Below are positions 1-7,285 of a stretch of DNA of 64,000 bases, one piece after another. The notes beneath the pieces were generated by a model. It was given only the letters and a program-made list of their open reading frames with translations. It had not been told where the DNA came from and did no database searches. The DNA comes from Streptomyces sp. Tu 3180. Its GTDB lineage: Bacteria; Actinomycetota; Actinomycetes; Streptomycetales; Streptomycetaceae. The stretch is taken from the NCBI RefSeq assembly GCF_009852415.1, contig NZ_WOXS01000002.1, forward strand, positions 5,496,001 to 5,560,000. Reading direction: 5' to 3'. Each line of letters opens with the position of its first letter. Position 1 is the stretch's first letter. The translations under genes were made by a program, and so were the position numbers.

Positions 1-251
1 TGGACCCCCAGGTGGCCCGGATCGTCGAACGGCAGGCCGACCCGCACCGGGAGCAGCCGCTCGCCGCGCGGATCGTCCGGGTGGTGAACGCGTACGAGGA
101 GAAGTCCAGGGAAGGAGGGCCCGGCGGGCCGCTGACCGCGCTGGAGGAACTGCGGCTGGCGACCGCCGGGGAGTACGCCCCGGAGGTGGTCGAGGCACTG
201 GCCCGGGTGCTGTCACGGAACACGGAGGTGGTGCGTGCGTACGGGAGCTGA
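1..251 (+). CDS. HD-GYP-like phosphohydrolase, C-terminal fragment
   Basis: The window opens inside this gene; the reading frame (codons beginning at base 3) is open from the first base to a TGA at 249-251, so only about 82 C-terminal residues are present. They read as the end of an HD-GYP/HD domain: a helix with ARIVRVVNAYEE, a P-L-T-x-LEELR stretch, then EYAPEVVEALARVL, matching the usual 'D/EPEVVEAF' ending. The HD catalytic residues would lie upstream and are not seen, so activity (cyclic-di-GMP or another phosphodiester) cannot be judged. An internal GTG at 12 is not taken as a start. The next gene begins 190 bases downstream on the same strand. Confidence 0.5.
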   Translation, partial: DPQVARIVERQADPHREQPLAARIVRVVNAYEEKSREGGPGGPLTALEELRLATAGEYAPEVVEALARVLSRNTEVVRAYGS

Positions 252-441
252 GCGCCGCGCGCGTTCGGGGGCCGGGCGTGGTGAGGGCCACGAACGGGGC
301 GGTCTGACCCCGTCCGAGGCTGGGTAACCCATGGGTAATGAGCGCCTCTCCGGCCGTACGTGGTTGGATGCGAAGAAGAGGGTGTCCGGGGGCGCGGAAA
401 GACACAGCCAGCCCACCGCACGGAACTGGCAGGCGGGAATC

Positions 442-1422
442 GTGAGGATCTTCGGCAAGGGACGGCACCGGCCCTCCGCCTCCTGGCGGCAGGCCACGGA
501 CCGCGCGTTCACGCTCATCGGCGACGGCCGGTACGAGGACGCGGGCGCGCTGCTGACACGGGCCGCCGATCTGGAGCCGTGGCTGTCGGAGTCGTGGTTC
601 AACCTCGCGCTGCTGCACAAGTTCCGGCACGACTGGGAGCAGGCGCGCGCGGCCGGTCTGCGGGCCGTCGCGCTGCTCGACCGCGACACCGGCGCTCCCG
701 ACTGGTGGAACGTCGGCATCGCCGCCACCGCACTGCAGGACTGGCCGCTGGCCCGGCGGGCCTGGCAGGCCTACGGACTCAGGGTCCCCGGCCCGGCCAC
801 CGACTCCGGCGAGCCCCTCGGCATGGACCTGGGCAGCGCGGCCGTACGGCTGTCCCCGGAGGGGGAGGCCGAGGTCGTGTGGGGGCGGCGGCTCGATCCC
901 GCCCGGATCGAGGTGCTGTCCATTCCGCTGCCGTCCTCCGGGCGCCGCTGGGGCGAGGTCGTGCTGCACGACGGCGTGCCGCACGGGGAGCGGAGCACGG
1001 CCGCCGGACACACCTACCCGGTCTTCGACGAGATCGAGTTGTGGGCGCCCTCACCGGTGCCGACCTGGGTGGTGCTGCTGGAGGCCGCCTCCGAGGCCGA
1101 CCGGGACGCGCTGGAGCAGCTGGCCTCCGACGCCGGGTTCGCCGCCGAGGACTGGTCGTCCTCCGTGCGGCTGCTGTGCCGGATGTGCTCGGAGTCCCGG
1201 ATGCCGTCCGACGAGGGCGACGGCGAGCACCTCGACCCGCACGACCACAGCGAGCCGGGACATCCCGGGCCGCTCGGCCACCGCACCGACGGCCAGTTGT
1301 GGGTGCCGGAGCGGGAGTGCGGGGTGGCCGCGCCGGCTTCCCTGGTGAGGGGGCTGCTGGACGGGTGGGTCGCGGACAGCCCGGATTCCCGGGACTGGCG
1401 GGACCTGGAAGAGGTCTGCTAG
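442..1422 (+). CDS. tetratricopeptide-repeat protein
   Basis: 326 residues from GTG 442, chosen because the protein from there (VRIFGKGRHRPSASWRQATD) begins the folded part; upstream in-frame codons to 331 add a non-conserved leader. Residues about 15-100 form two or three TPR-like helix pairs (RAFTLIGDGRYEDAGALLTRAADLEP; SWFNLALLHKFRHDWEQARAAG). The remainder is a beta-rich, acidic region with CRMC and a histidine-rich stretch near the C-terminus that could bind metal. No signal peptide or membrane segment is seen. It sits 79 bases ahead of peptide deformylase on the same strand, and the two may share a transcript. A protein-protein adaptor is inferred; the partner is unknown. Confidence 0.65.
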   Translation: MRIFGKGRHRPSASWRQATDRAFTLIGDGRYEDAGALLTRAADLEPWLSESWFNLALLHKFRHDWEQARAAGLRAVALLDRDTGAPDWWNVGIAATALQDWPLARRAWQAYGLRVPGPATDSGEPLGMDLGSAAVRLSPEGEAEVVWGRRLDPARIEVLSIPLPSSGRRWGEVVLHDGVPHGERSTAAGHTYPVFDEIELWAPSPVPTWVVLLEAASEADRDALEQLASDAGFAAEDWSSSVRLLCRMCSESRMPSDEGDGEHLDPHDHSEPGHPGPLGHRTDGQLWVPERECGVAAPASLVRGLLDGWVADSPDSRDWRDLEEVC

Positions 1423-1501
1423 GGCGGAGGTCCGGGGGCCGGTCGCCGTACCCTGTATCAGCATCACACCCCCATGTTTTCCAGGAAGGCATACGTCGGT
1501 C

Positions 1502-2152
1502 ATGGCTCAGCAGGACACCGATCAGCAGCACGCGAGCGTGCTCCCCGTCGACGACGAGGGGTACGTCATCGACACGGAGGACTGCGAGGAGCGCGAGGCC
1601 GCCTACCGCGAGCGCGGCACCTCCCGCCCGATCACGGTCGTCGGGAACCCGGTGCTGCACAAGGAGTGCAGGGACGTCACGGAGTTCGACGACGAGCTGC
1701 GCAAGCTGGTCGACGACATGTTCGCCAGCCAGCGCACCGCCGAGGGCGTGGGCCTGGCCGCCAACCAGATCGGCGTCGACCTGAAGGTCTTCGTCTACGA
1801 CTGCCCGGACGACGAGGGCGTGCGCCACGTCGGCGTGGTCTGCAACCCCAAGCTGGTCGAACTGCCCGCCGAGAAGCGCCGGCTGGACGACAGCAACGAG
1901 GGCTGTCTGTCGGTGCCCACCGCGTACGCTCCGCTGGCCCGTCCCGACTACGCCGAGGTGACCGGTCAGGACGAGTGGGGCAACCCCGTCAAGGTACGCG
2001 GCACCGGCTACTTCGCACGGTGTTTGCAGCACGAGACCGACCACCTCTACGGCTACCTCTACATCGACCGGCTGTCCAAGCGGGAACGCAAGGACGCGCT
2101 GCGGCAGATGGCCGAGAACGAACCGCGCTACCCCGTGGTCGCCAACGACTGA
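1502..2152 (+). CDS. def: peptide deformylase
   Basis: 216 residues. Removes the N-terminal formyl group from nascent proteins, using a divalent metal in the cytoplasm. The three family motifs are present in order: GVGLAANQIG (motif 1, about residue 81), NEGCLSVP (motif 2, the Cys metal ligand, about 134) and QHETDHLYG (motif 3, the HExxH metal site, about 178). The N-terminal 50 residues are an acidic, glutamine-rich extension typical of actinobacterial copies. The ATG at 1502 follows a short spacer after the TPR gene. Streptomycetes usually carry several deformylases; this is the copy that precedes the epi-isozizaene synthase gene in S. coelicolor, from memory. Confidence 0.93.
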   Translation: MAQQDTDQQHASVLPVDDEGYVIDTEDCEEREAAYRERGTSRPITVVGNPVLHKECRDVTEFDDELRKLVDDMFASQRTAEGVGLAANQIGVDLKVFVYDCPDDEGVRHVGVVCNPKLVELPAEKRRLDDSNEGCLSVPTAYAPLARPDYAEVTGQDEWGNPVKVRGTGYFARCLQHETDHLYGYLYIDRLSKRERKDALRQMAENEPRYPVVAND

Positions 2153-2443
2153 CACCCGGCCCCGGGGCCGCGGATCCCCTCGCGCACGGCGTCCGACCGG
2201 GCCTGTTCCCGGATCGGGCGCCGTTCGTGTGTCCGCCATGTGTTCGATCCCCTATCGCTCCGCACTGATCCGGAATCGGACACGTCGCGGAGGAATCTCG
2301 GCTTCCTGGTGGGGTGAATAGAGCAAATCCGTTCCCAGAGCGGTCAGTTGTGGTGCTGAATGGAGGTGCGGGGATACGCACCGGCGCACGCGCGGCACGG
2401 GGGCGGGCGCACGTCGCAACCGGCGGCTGAGAGGGGATTGTTC

Positions 2444-3529
2444 GTGCATGCTTTGTCACACGGCACCACATCGACACCGACCACCATCGCAGTTCCACCC
2501 GCGCTGTCTCTCCCGGTGATCGAGGCGGCGTTTCCCCGGCAACTCCACCCGTATTGGCCGAAGCTCCAGGGAACAACACGTGCGTGGCTGCTCGAAAAGC
2601 GGCTCATGCCGGCCGACACGGTGGAGGAACACGCCGACGGGCTGCGCTACACCGACCTCATGGCGGGCTACTACACAGGAGCCCCCGACGAGGTTCTGCA
2701 GGCGATAGCGGACTACAGCGCGTGGTTCTTCGTCTGGGACGACCGGCACGACCGCGACATCGTGCACGGCCGCCCCGCCGCCTGGCGGCGGCTGAAGGAG
2801 CGGCTGCACTCGGCCCTCGACAGCCCCGCCGACCACCTGGACCACGGGGATCCGGTGGTGGCGGGGCTCGCGGACAGCGTGCAGCGGCTGTACACGTTCC
2901 TGTCCGGCACCTGGAACGCCCGGTTCGCGCGGCACTTCCACGCGGTGATCGAGGCGTACGACCGGGAGTTCCACAACCGCACGGAGGGAATCGTCCCCAC
3001 CGTCGAGGAATACCTGGAACTCCGCCGGCTCACCTTCGCGCACCGGATCTGGACCGATCTCCTGGAACCCAGTGCCGGCTGTGAACTCCCGGACACGGTG
3101 CGGAAGAACCCGGCCTACCGGAAGGCGGCGCTGCTCAGCCAGGAATTCGCCGCCTGGTACAACGACCTGTGCTCGCTGCCGAAGGAAATGGCGGGCAGTG
3201 AGGTGCACAATCTGGGAATCAGTCTCGTCACTCACGAGGGGCTGACCCTCGAAGAGGCGATCGCCGAAGTGAGGCGTCGCGTCGAGGAATGCATCAGCGA
3301 ATTCCTGGACGTCGAGCGGGACGCCTTGCGGTTCGCCGACGGCCTCGACGACGGCACGGTGCGGGGAAAGGAAACGAGCGCCGCCGTGCGCGCCTGCATC
3401 GGCAACATGCGGAACTGGTTCAGCTCCGTCTACTGGTTCCACCACGAGTCCGGCCGGTACAGGGTCGACAGCTGGGACGACCGGTCCACGCCCCCGTACG
3501 TCAACAACCAAGCGGCAGGTGAGAAATGA
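2444..3529 (+). CDS. cyc1: epi-isozizaene synthase (sesquiterpene cyclase)
   Basis: Cyclises farnesyl diphosphate to epi-isozizaene, the first step to the sesquiterpene antibiotic albaflavenone. From GTG 2444, preceded by an AGGGG ribosome site, the protein is 361 residues, the length I recall for S. coelicolor SCO5222, and it matches that protein almost throughout. The aspartate-rich magnesium motif DDRHD starts at residue 99 and the NSE motif NDLCSLPKE at residue 240; both occupy the positions known from the crystal structure. The C-terminal YWFHHESGRY region is also conserved. The stop codon overlaps the start of the next gene (ATGA), so cyclase and P450 are translationally coupled. Confidence 0.97.
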   Translation: MHALSHGTTSTPTTIAVPPALSLPVIEAAFPRQLHPYWPKLQGTTRAWLLEKRLMPADTVEEHADGLRYTDLMAGYYTGAPDEVLQAIADYSAWFFVWDDRHDRDIVHGRPAAWRRLKERLHSALDSPADHLDHGDPVVAGLADSVQRLYTFLSGTWNARFARHFHAVIEAYDREFHNRTEGIVPTVEEYLELRRLTFAHRIWTDLLEPSAGCELPDTVRKNPAYRKAALLSQEFAAWYNDLCSLPKEMAGSEVHNLGISLVTHEGLTLEEAIAEVRRRVEECISEFLDVERDALRFADGLDDGTVRGKETSAAVRACIGNMRNWFSSVYWFHHESGRYRVDSWDDRSTPPYVNNQAAGEK

Positions 3530-4896
3530 CCGTCGAGTCGGTGAAACCCGAAGCGTCCGCGGTGACCGCACTGCGCGAACCGCCGGTGGCGGGCGGAGGC
3601 GTTCCCGTCCTCGGCCACGGCTGGAAGCTGGTCCGCGACCCGCTGGCCTTCATGTCCCGGCTGCGCGACCACGGCGACGTCGTGCGCCTGAGGCTCGGAC
3701 CGAAGACGGTGTACGCCGTCACCACGCCCGACCTCACCGGGGCGCTGGCGCTGAGTCCCGACTACATCATCTCCGGGCCGCTGTGGGAGTCCCTGGAGGG
3801 CCTGCTCGGCAAGGAGGGCGTGGCCACCTCCAACGGTCCGCTGCACCGGCGCCGGCGGCGCACCCTCCAGCCCGCCTTCAGGCTCGACGCCATCCCCGCC
3901 TACGGCCCGATCATGGAGGAGGAGGCGCACGCCCTGACCGAACGGTGGTCCTCCGGGCGGACCGTCGACTGCACCTTCGAGGCCTTCCGGGTCGCCGTGC
4001 GCGTCACGGCCCGCTGCCTGCTGCGCGGCCGGTTCATCGACGGGCGGGCGGAGCGGCTGTGCGCCGCCCTGACCACCGTCTTCTGCGGGATGTACCGGCG
4101 GATGGTGGTGCCGCTCGGCCCGCTGTACAAGCTGCCGTTCCCGGCCAACCGCGAATTCAACCGGGCGCTGGCCGATATGCATCTCCTCGTCGACGAGATC
4201 GTGGCCGAGCGCCGGGCATCCGGTCAAAAGCCGAACGATTTGCTGACGTTATTGCTGGACGCGAAGGACGACAATGGCGACCCCGTGGGGGAGCAGGAGA
4301 TTCACGACCAGGTGGTCGGGATACTCACCGCCGGCAGCGAGACGACCGCTTCCACGATCATGTGGCTGCTCGAGCTGCTCGCCGCGCACCCGGAACACGG
4401 GGACAAGGTGCGCGACGAAGTAGAAGCCGTGACCGGTGGGCGCGCCGTGGCATTCGAGGACGTCCGCAAGCTCGCGCACACCAACAATGTCGTCGTCGAG
4501 GCAATGCGTTTGCGTCCGGCCGTCTGGATTCTGACCCGCCGGGCGGTGGCCGACACGGAACTCGGCGGCTATCGCATTCCGGCCGGGGCGGACATCGTCT
4601 ACAGCCCGTACGCGATCCAGCGCGACCCGAAGTCCTTCGAGCGTCCCCTGGAGTTCGACCCCGACCGGTGGCGGCCGGAACGCGCGAAGGACGTGCCGAA
4701 ACACGCCATGCGGCCCTTCAGCGTGGGCAACCGCAAGTGCCCGGGCGACCACTTCTCGATGGCCATGCTGACGCTGATCACCGCGGCGATGGCCACCCGG
4801 TTCCGCTTCGAGCAGGCGGCCGGCTCGGACGACACCACGCGCGTCGGCATCACCCTGCGCCCGAACCGGCTGCTGGTGAGGCCGGTCGCCCGGTGA
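3526..4896 (+). CDS. cyp170A1: cytochrome P450 CYP170 (albaflavenone synthase)
   Basis: 456 residues. In S. coelicolor this P450 oxidises epi-isozizaene in two steps, through albaflavenols, to albaflavenone. Visible P450 signatures: the I-helix oxygen-binding AGSETTAST near residue 272, EAMRLRP (ExxR) near 325, and the heme loop FSVGNRKCPG with the ligand Cys405. Residues 248-252 read DDNGD, fitting the DDXXD motif of the second, farnesene-forming active site described for CYP170A1. Codon 242 (4249-4251) is TTA, the rare leucine codon read only by the bldA tRNA, so translation is likely tied to development. It overlaps the cyclase gene by four bases. Confidence 0.95.
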   Translation: MTVESVKPEASAVTALREPPVAGGGVPVLGHGWKLVRDPLAFMSRLRDHGDVVRLRLGPKTVYAVTTPDLTGALALSPDYIISGPLWESLEGLLGKEGVATSNGPLHRRRRRTLQPAFRLDAIPAYGPIMEEEAHALTERWSSGRTVDCTFEAFRVAVRVTARCLLRGRFIDGRAERLCAALTTVFCGMYRRMVVPLGPLYKLPFPANREFNRALADMHLLVDEIVAERRASGQKPNDLLTLLLDAKDDNGDPVGEQEIHDQVVGILTAGSETTASTIMWLLELLAAHPEHGDKVRDEVEAVTGGRAVAFEDVRKLAHTNNVVVEAMRLRPAVWILTRRAVADTELGGYRIPAGADIVYSPYAIQRDPKSFERPLEFDPDRWRPERAKDVPKHAMRPFSVGNRKCPGDHFSMAMLTLITAAMATRFRFEQAAGSDDTTRVGITLRPNRLLVRPVAR

Positions 4897-4917
4897 GCCC
4901 CGCCCGCCGGCGGGCGC

Positions 4918-5880
4918 TCAGGCGGCCTCGGGGCCGCGGAACGTCCGCCGGTAGGCGTTCGGCGTGGTCCCCACGGTGCGCACGAAGTGGTGGCGCAGGG
5001 CGGCCGCGTCGCCGAAACCGGTGCGGCCCGCGATCGCGTCCACCGTCTCGTCCGTCGCCTCCAGCAGGCGCTGGGCCAGCAGGACGCGCTGGCGCAGGAT
5101 CCAGCGGTAGGGCGTGGTGCCGGTCTCCTGCCGGAAGCGGCGGGCGAAGGTGCGCGGGGACATGTGGGCGCGGGCGGCCAGCTGCTCGACGGTGACCTCC
5201 TCGTCGAGGTGCCGCTCCATCCACACCAGCACCCCGGAGACCGTGTCGCCCCCGGACCGCGGCAGCGGGCGCTCGATGTACTGGGCCTGGCCGCCGTCGC
5301 GGTGCGGGGGCACGACCATCCGCCGGGCGATCCTGTTGGCGACCTCCGGCCCCTGCTCCTTGCGCACCAGATGCAGACAGGCGTCGATGCCGGCGGCGGT
5401 GCCCGCGGAGGTGATCACCGGGTCCTCGTCGACGTAGAGCACGTCCGGTTCGACGGTCAGATGGGGGTACCGCCTGGTCAGGTCCTCCGCGTGACGCCAG
5501 TGGGCGGCGGCGCGCCGGCCCTCGAGGAGCCCGGCGGCGGCGAGCACGAACACGCCGGAGCAGACGCTGAGCACCCGGGCGCCCCGGTCCACGCCCCGGC
5601 GCAGGGCGTCCAGCAGCTCCGGCGGGAAGTCCCGCGACTCGTAGCGGGAGCCGGCCGGCACGGCGATGAGGTCCGCCGTCTCCAGGCGCTCCAGGCCGTG
5701 CTCGACCTGGAGGGAGAACCCCGTGTTGCTGCGCAGCGCGCGGCCCTCGGCCGAGGCGACGGCGAAGTCGTAGACCGGCAGGCCGTCGTCGCTGCGGTCG
5801 ACGCCGAAGACCTCGCAGACGACACCGAGCTCGAAGGGGTTCACACCGTCGAGGAGGACGGCCGCCACGTCGTGGAGCAT
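4918..5880 (-). CDS. nrdS: AraC-type regulator with DJ-1/PfpI domain, NrdS-like
   Basis: 320 residues from ATG 5880 (an in-frame GTG at 5898 is an alternative). Residues about 5-175 form a DJ-1/PfpI amidotransferase-like domain with the nucleophile-elbow sequence VLSVCSGVFVLAAAG; residues about 215-318 are an AraC double helix-turn-helix (EVTVEQLAARAHMSPRTFARRF and ETVDAIAGRTGFGDAAALRHHF). This is the GlxA-like architecture. In S. coelicolor the third gene of the B12-controlled nrdABS operon is an AraC-like regulator, nrdS; position and strand fit. Here a small gene on the opposite strand lies in the 385-base gap behind nrdB, so co-transcription is not certain. The name rests on synteny. Confidence 0.75.
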   Translation of the reverse strand: MLHDVAAVLLDGVNPFELGVVCEVFGVDRSDDGLPVYDFAVASAEGRALRSNTGFSLQVEHGLERLETADLIAVPAGSRYESRDFPPELLDALRRGVDRGARVLSVCSGVFVLAAAGLLEGRRAAAHWRHAEDLTRRYPHLTVEPDVLYVDEDPVITSAGTAAGIDACLHLVRKEQGPEVANRIARRMVVPPHRDGGQAQYIERPLPRSGGDTVSGVLVWMERHLDEEVTVEQLAARAHMSPRTFARRFRQETGTTPYRWILRQRVLLAQRLLEATDETVDAIAGRTGFGDAAALRHHFVRTVGTTPNAYRRTFRGPEAA

Positions 5881-5973
5881 GCCGTCAGTGTGCCTCACCG
5901 CTGGCAGTAAATCGAGGTTCTACGGCAGTCCTGCCACTGCCGGTAAGGAGTGTTCGGCGCGACAGTGGTGTCC

Positions 5974-6225
5974 ATGGATACGACACGCATGGAAGCACTG
6001 ATCGGAACGCTGACCGTCCTCGGCCTGCTGGTCCTGATGGTCCTCCCCGCCGTGATCGGCATCGTGCGCGACCGGCGGATCGACCGGCAGATCAGGCGGG
6101 CGGAGGCGGGCCGCGCCGCCGCGGAACGGCGCGACACCGCCGCACCGGCCCGCACCGCACGGGGCGCCGCGTCGCGCCGTGCCGCGCGGGACGCCACCTC
6201 GCACCGCACCGCGCGGGCGGCGTGA
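5974..6225 (+). CDS. small single-pass membrane protein, unknown function
   Basis: 83 residues from ATG 5974. Residues about 8-26 are a clear hydrophobic membrane span (GTLTVLGLLVLMVLPAVIG), followed by a very basic tail rich in Arg and Ala (RDRRIDRQIRRAEAGR), so the C-terminus should be cytoplasmic. No family recognised. It lies between nrdS and nrdB but on the opposite strand, converging on nrdB with a 40-base gap. The start is uncertain: there is no strong ribosome site. Composition of the tail is low complexity, and the gene could be spurious beyond the membrane span. Confidence 0.5.
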   Translation: MDTTRMEALIGTLTVLGLLVLMVLPAVIGIVRDRRIDRQIRRAEAGRAAAERRDTAAPARTARGAASRRAARDATSHRTARAA

Positions 6226-6265
6226 GGCGAGGTGGCACCCGGACCGGCGCCCTGTGGGGAACCCC

Positions 6266-7285
6266 CTAGAAGTCCTCGTCCAGGTCGACCGTGCCCTCCA
6301 CGGCGACCTGGTACGCGGACGGGCGCCGCTCGAAGAAGTTGGTCAGCTCCTGCACGCCCTGGAGCTCCATGAAGGAGAACGGGTTCTCGGAGCCGTACAC
6401 CGGGGCGAAGCCCAGCCGGGTCAGGCGCTGGTCGGCGACGCACTCCAGGTACTGCCGCATCGACTCGGTGTTCATCCCCGGCAGCCCGTCGCCGCACAGG
6501 TCGCGCGCGAACTGCAGCTCCGCCTCGACCGCCTCCCGCAGCATGTCCGTCACCTGCTGCCCGAGCCGGTCGTCGAACAGCTCCGGCTCCTCCTTGCGCA
6601 CGGTGTCGACCACGTCGAAGGCGAAGGACATGTGCATCGTCTCGTCGCGGAACACCCAGTTGGTGCCGGTCGCCAGCCCGTGCAGCAGGCCCCGGCTGCG
6701 GAACCAGTAGACGTAGGCGAAGGCCCCGTAGAAGAACAGGCCCTCGATGCACGCGGCGAAGCAGATCAGGTTGAGCAGGAAGCGGCGGCGGTCCGCCTGC
6801 GTCTCGAGCCGGTCGAGCTTCTCCACCGAGTCCATCCACCGGAAGCAGAACTCGGCCTTCTCCCGGATGGAGGGGATGTTCTCCACCGCCGCGAACGCGG
6901 CCGCCCGGTCGTCCGGGTCGGGCAGGTAGGTGTCCAGCAGGGTCAGGTAGAACTGGACGTGGACCGCTTCCTCGAAGAGCTGCCGCGACAGGTACAGCCG
7001 CGCCTCGGGGGAGTTGATGTGCTTGTACAGCGTGAGCACCAGGTTGTTCGCCACGATCGAGTCACCGGTGGCGAAGAACGCCACCAGCCGGCCGATGAGG
7101 TGCTGCTCGGCGGGGCTCAGCTTCGCGAGGTCGGCCACGTCGGAGTGGAGGTCGACCTCCTCCACGGTCCAGGTGTTCTTGATGGCGTCCCGGTAGCGCT
7201 CGTAGAAGTCGGGGTAGCGCATCGGGCGCAGCGTGAGCTCGAAGCCCGGGTCGAGCAGGTTCTGGGGACGGGTGGTGCTGGTCAT
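6266..7285 (-). CDS. nrdB: ribonucleotide reductase class Ia, small (beta) subunit
   Basis: 339 residues. Carries the metal cofactor and radical that start ribonucleoside-diphosphate reduction in NrdA. Ferritin-like helices contain the expected carboxylate/histidine ligands: LSPAEQHLIGRLVAFFATGDS, FEEAVHVQFY (ExxH), FYGAFAYVYWFRSRGLL and WVFRDETMHMSFAFDVVD (ExxH). The acidic end VDLDEDF is the tail that docks on the large subunit. ATG 7285 overlaps the nrdA stop (TGATG); a GTG at 7288 giving a GTGA overlap is equally possible. Either way the subunits are translationally coupled. Expression should follow the cobalamin riboswitch ahead of nrdA. Confidence 0.95.
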   Translation of the reverse strand: MTSTTRPQNLLDPGFELTLRPMRYPDFYERYRDAIKNTWTVEEVDLHSDVADLAKLSPAEQHLIGRLVAFFATGDSIVANNLVLTLYKHINSPEARLYLSRQLFEEAVHVQFYLTLLDTYLPDPDDRAAAFAAVENIPSIREKAEFCFRWMDSVEKLDRLETQADRRRFLLNLICFAACIEGLFFYGAFAYVYWFRSRGLLHGLATGTNWVFRDETMHMSFAFDVVDTVRKEEPELFDDRLGQQVTDMLREAVEAELQFARDLCGDGLPGMNTESMRQYLECVADQRLTRLGFAPVYGSENPFSFMELQGVQELTNFFERRPSAYQVAVEGTVDLDEDF

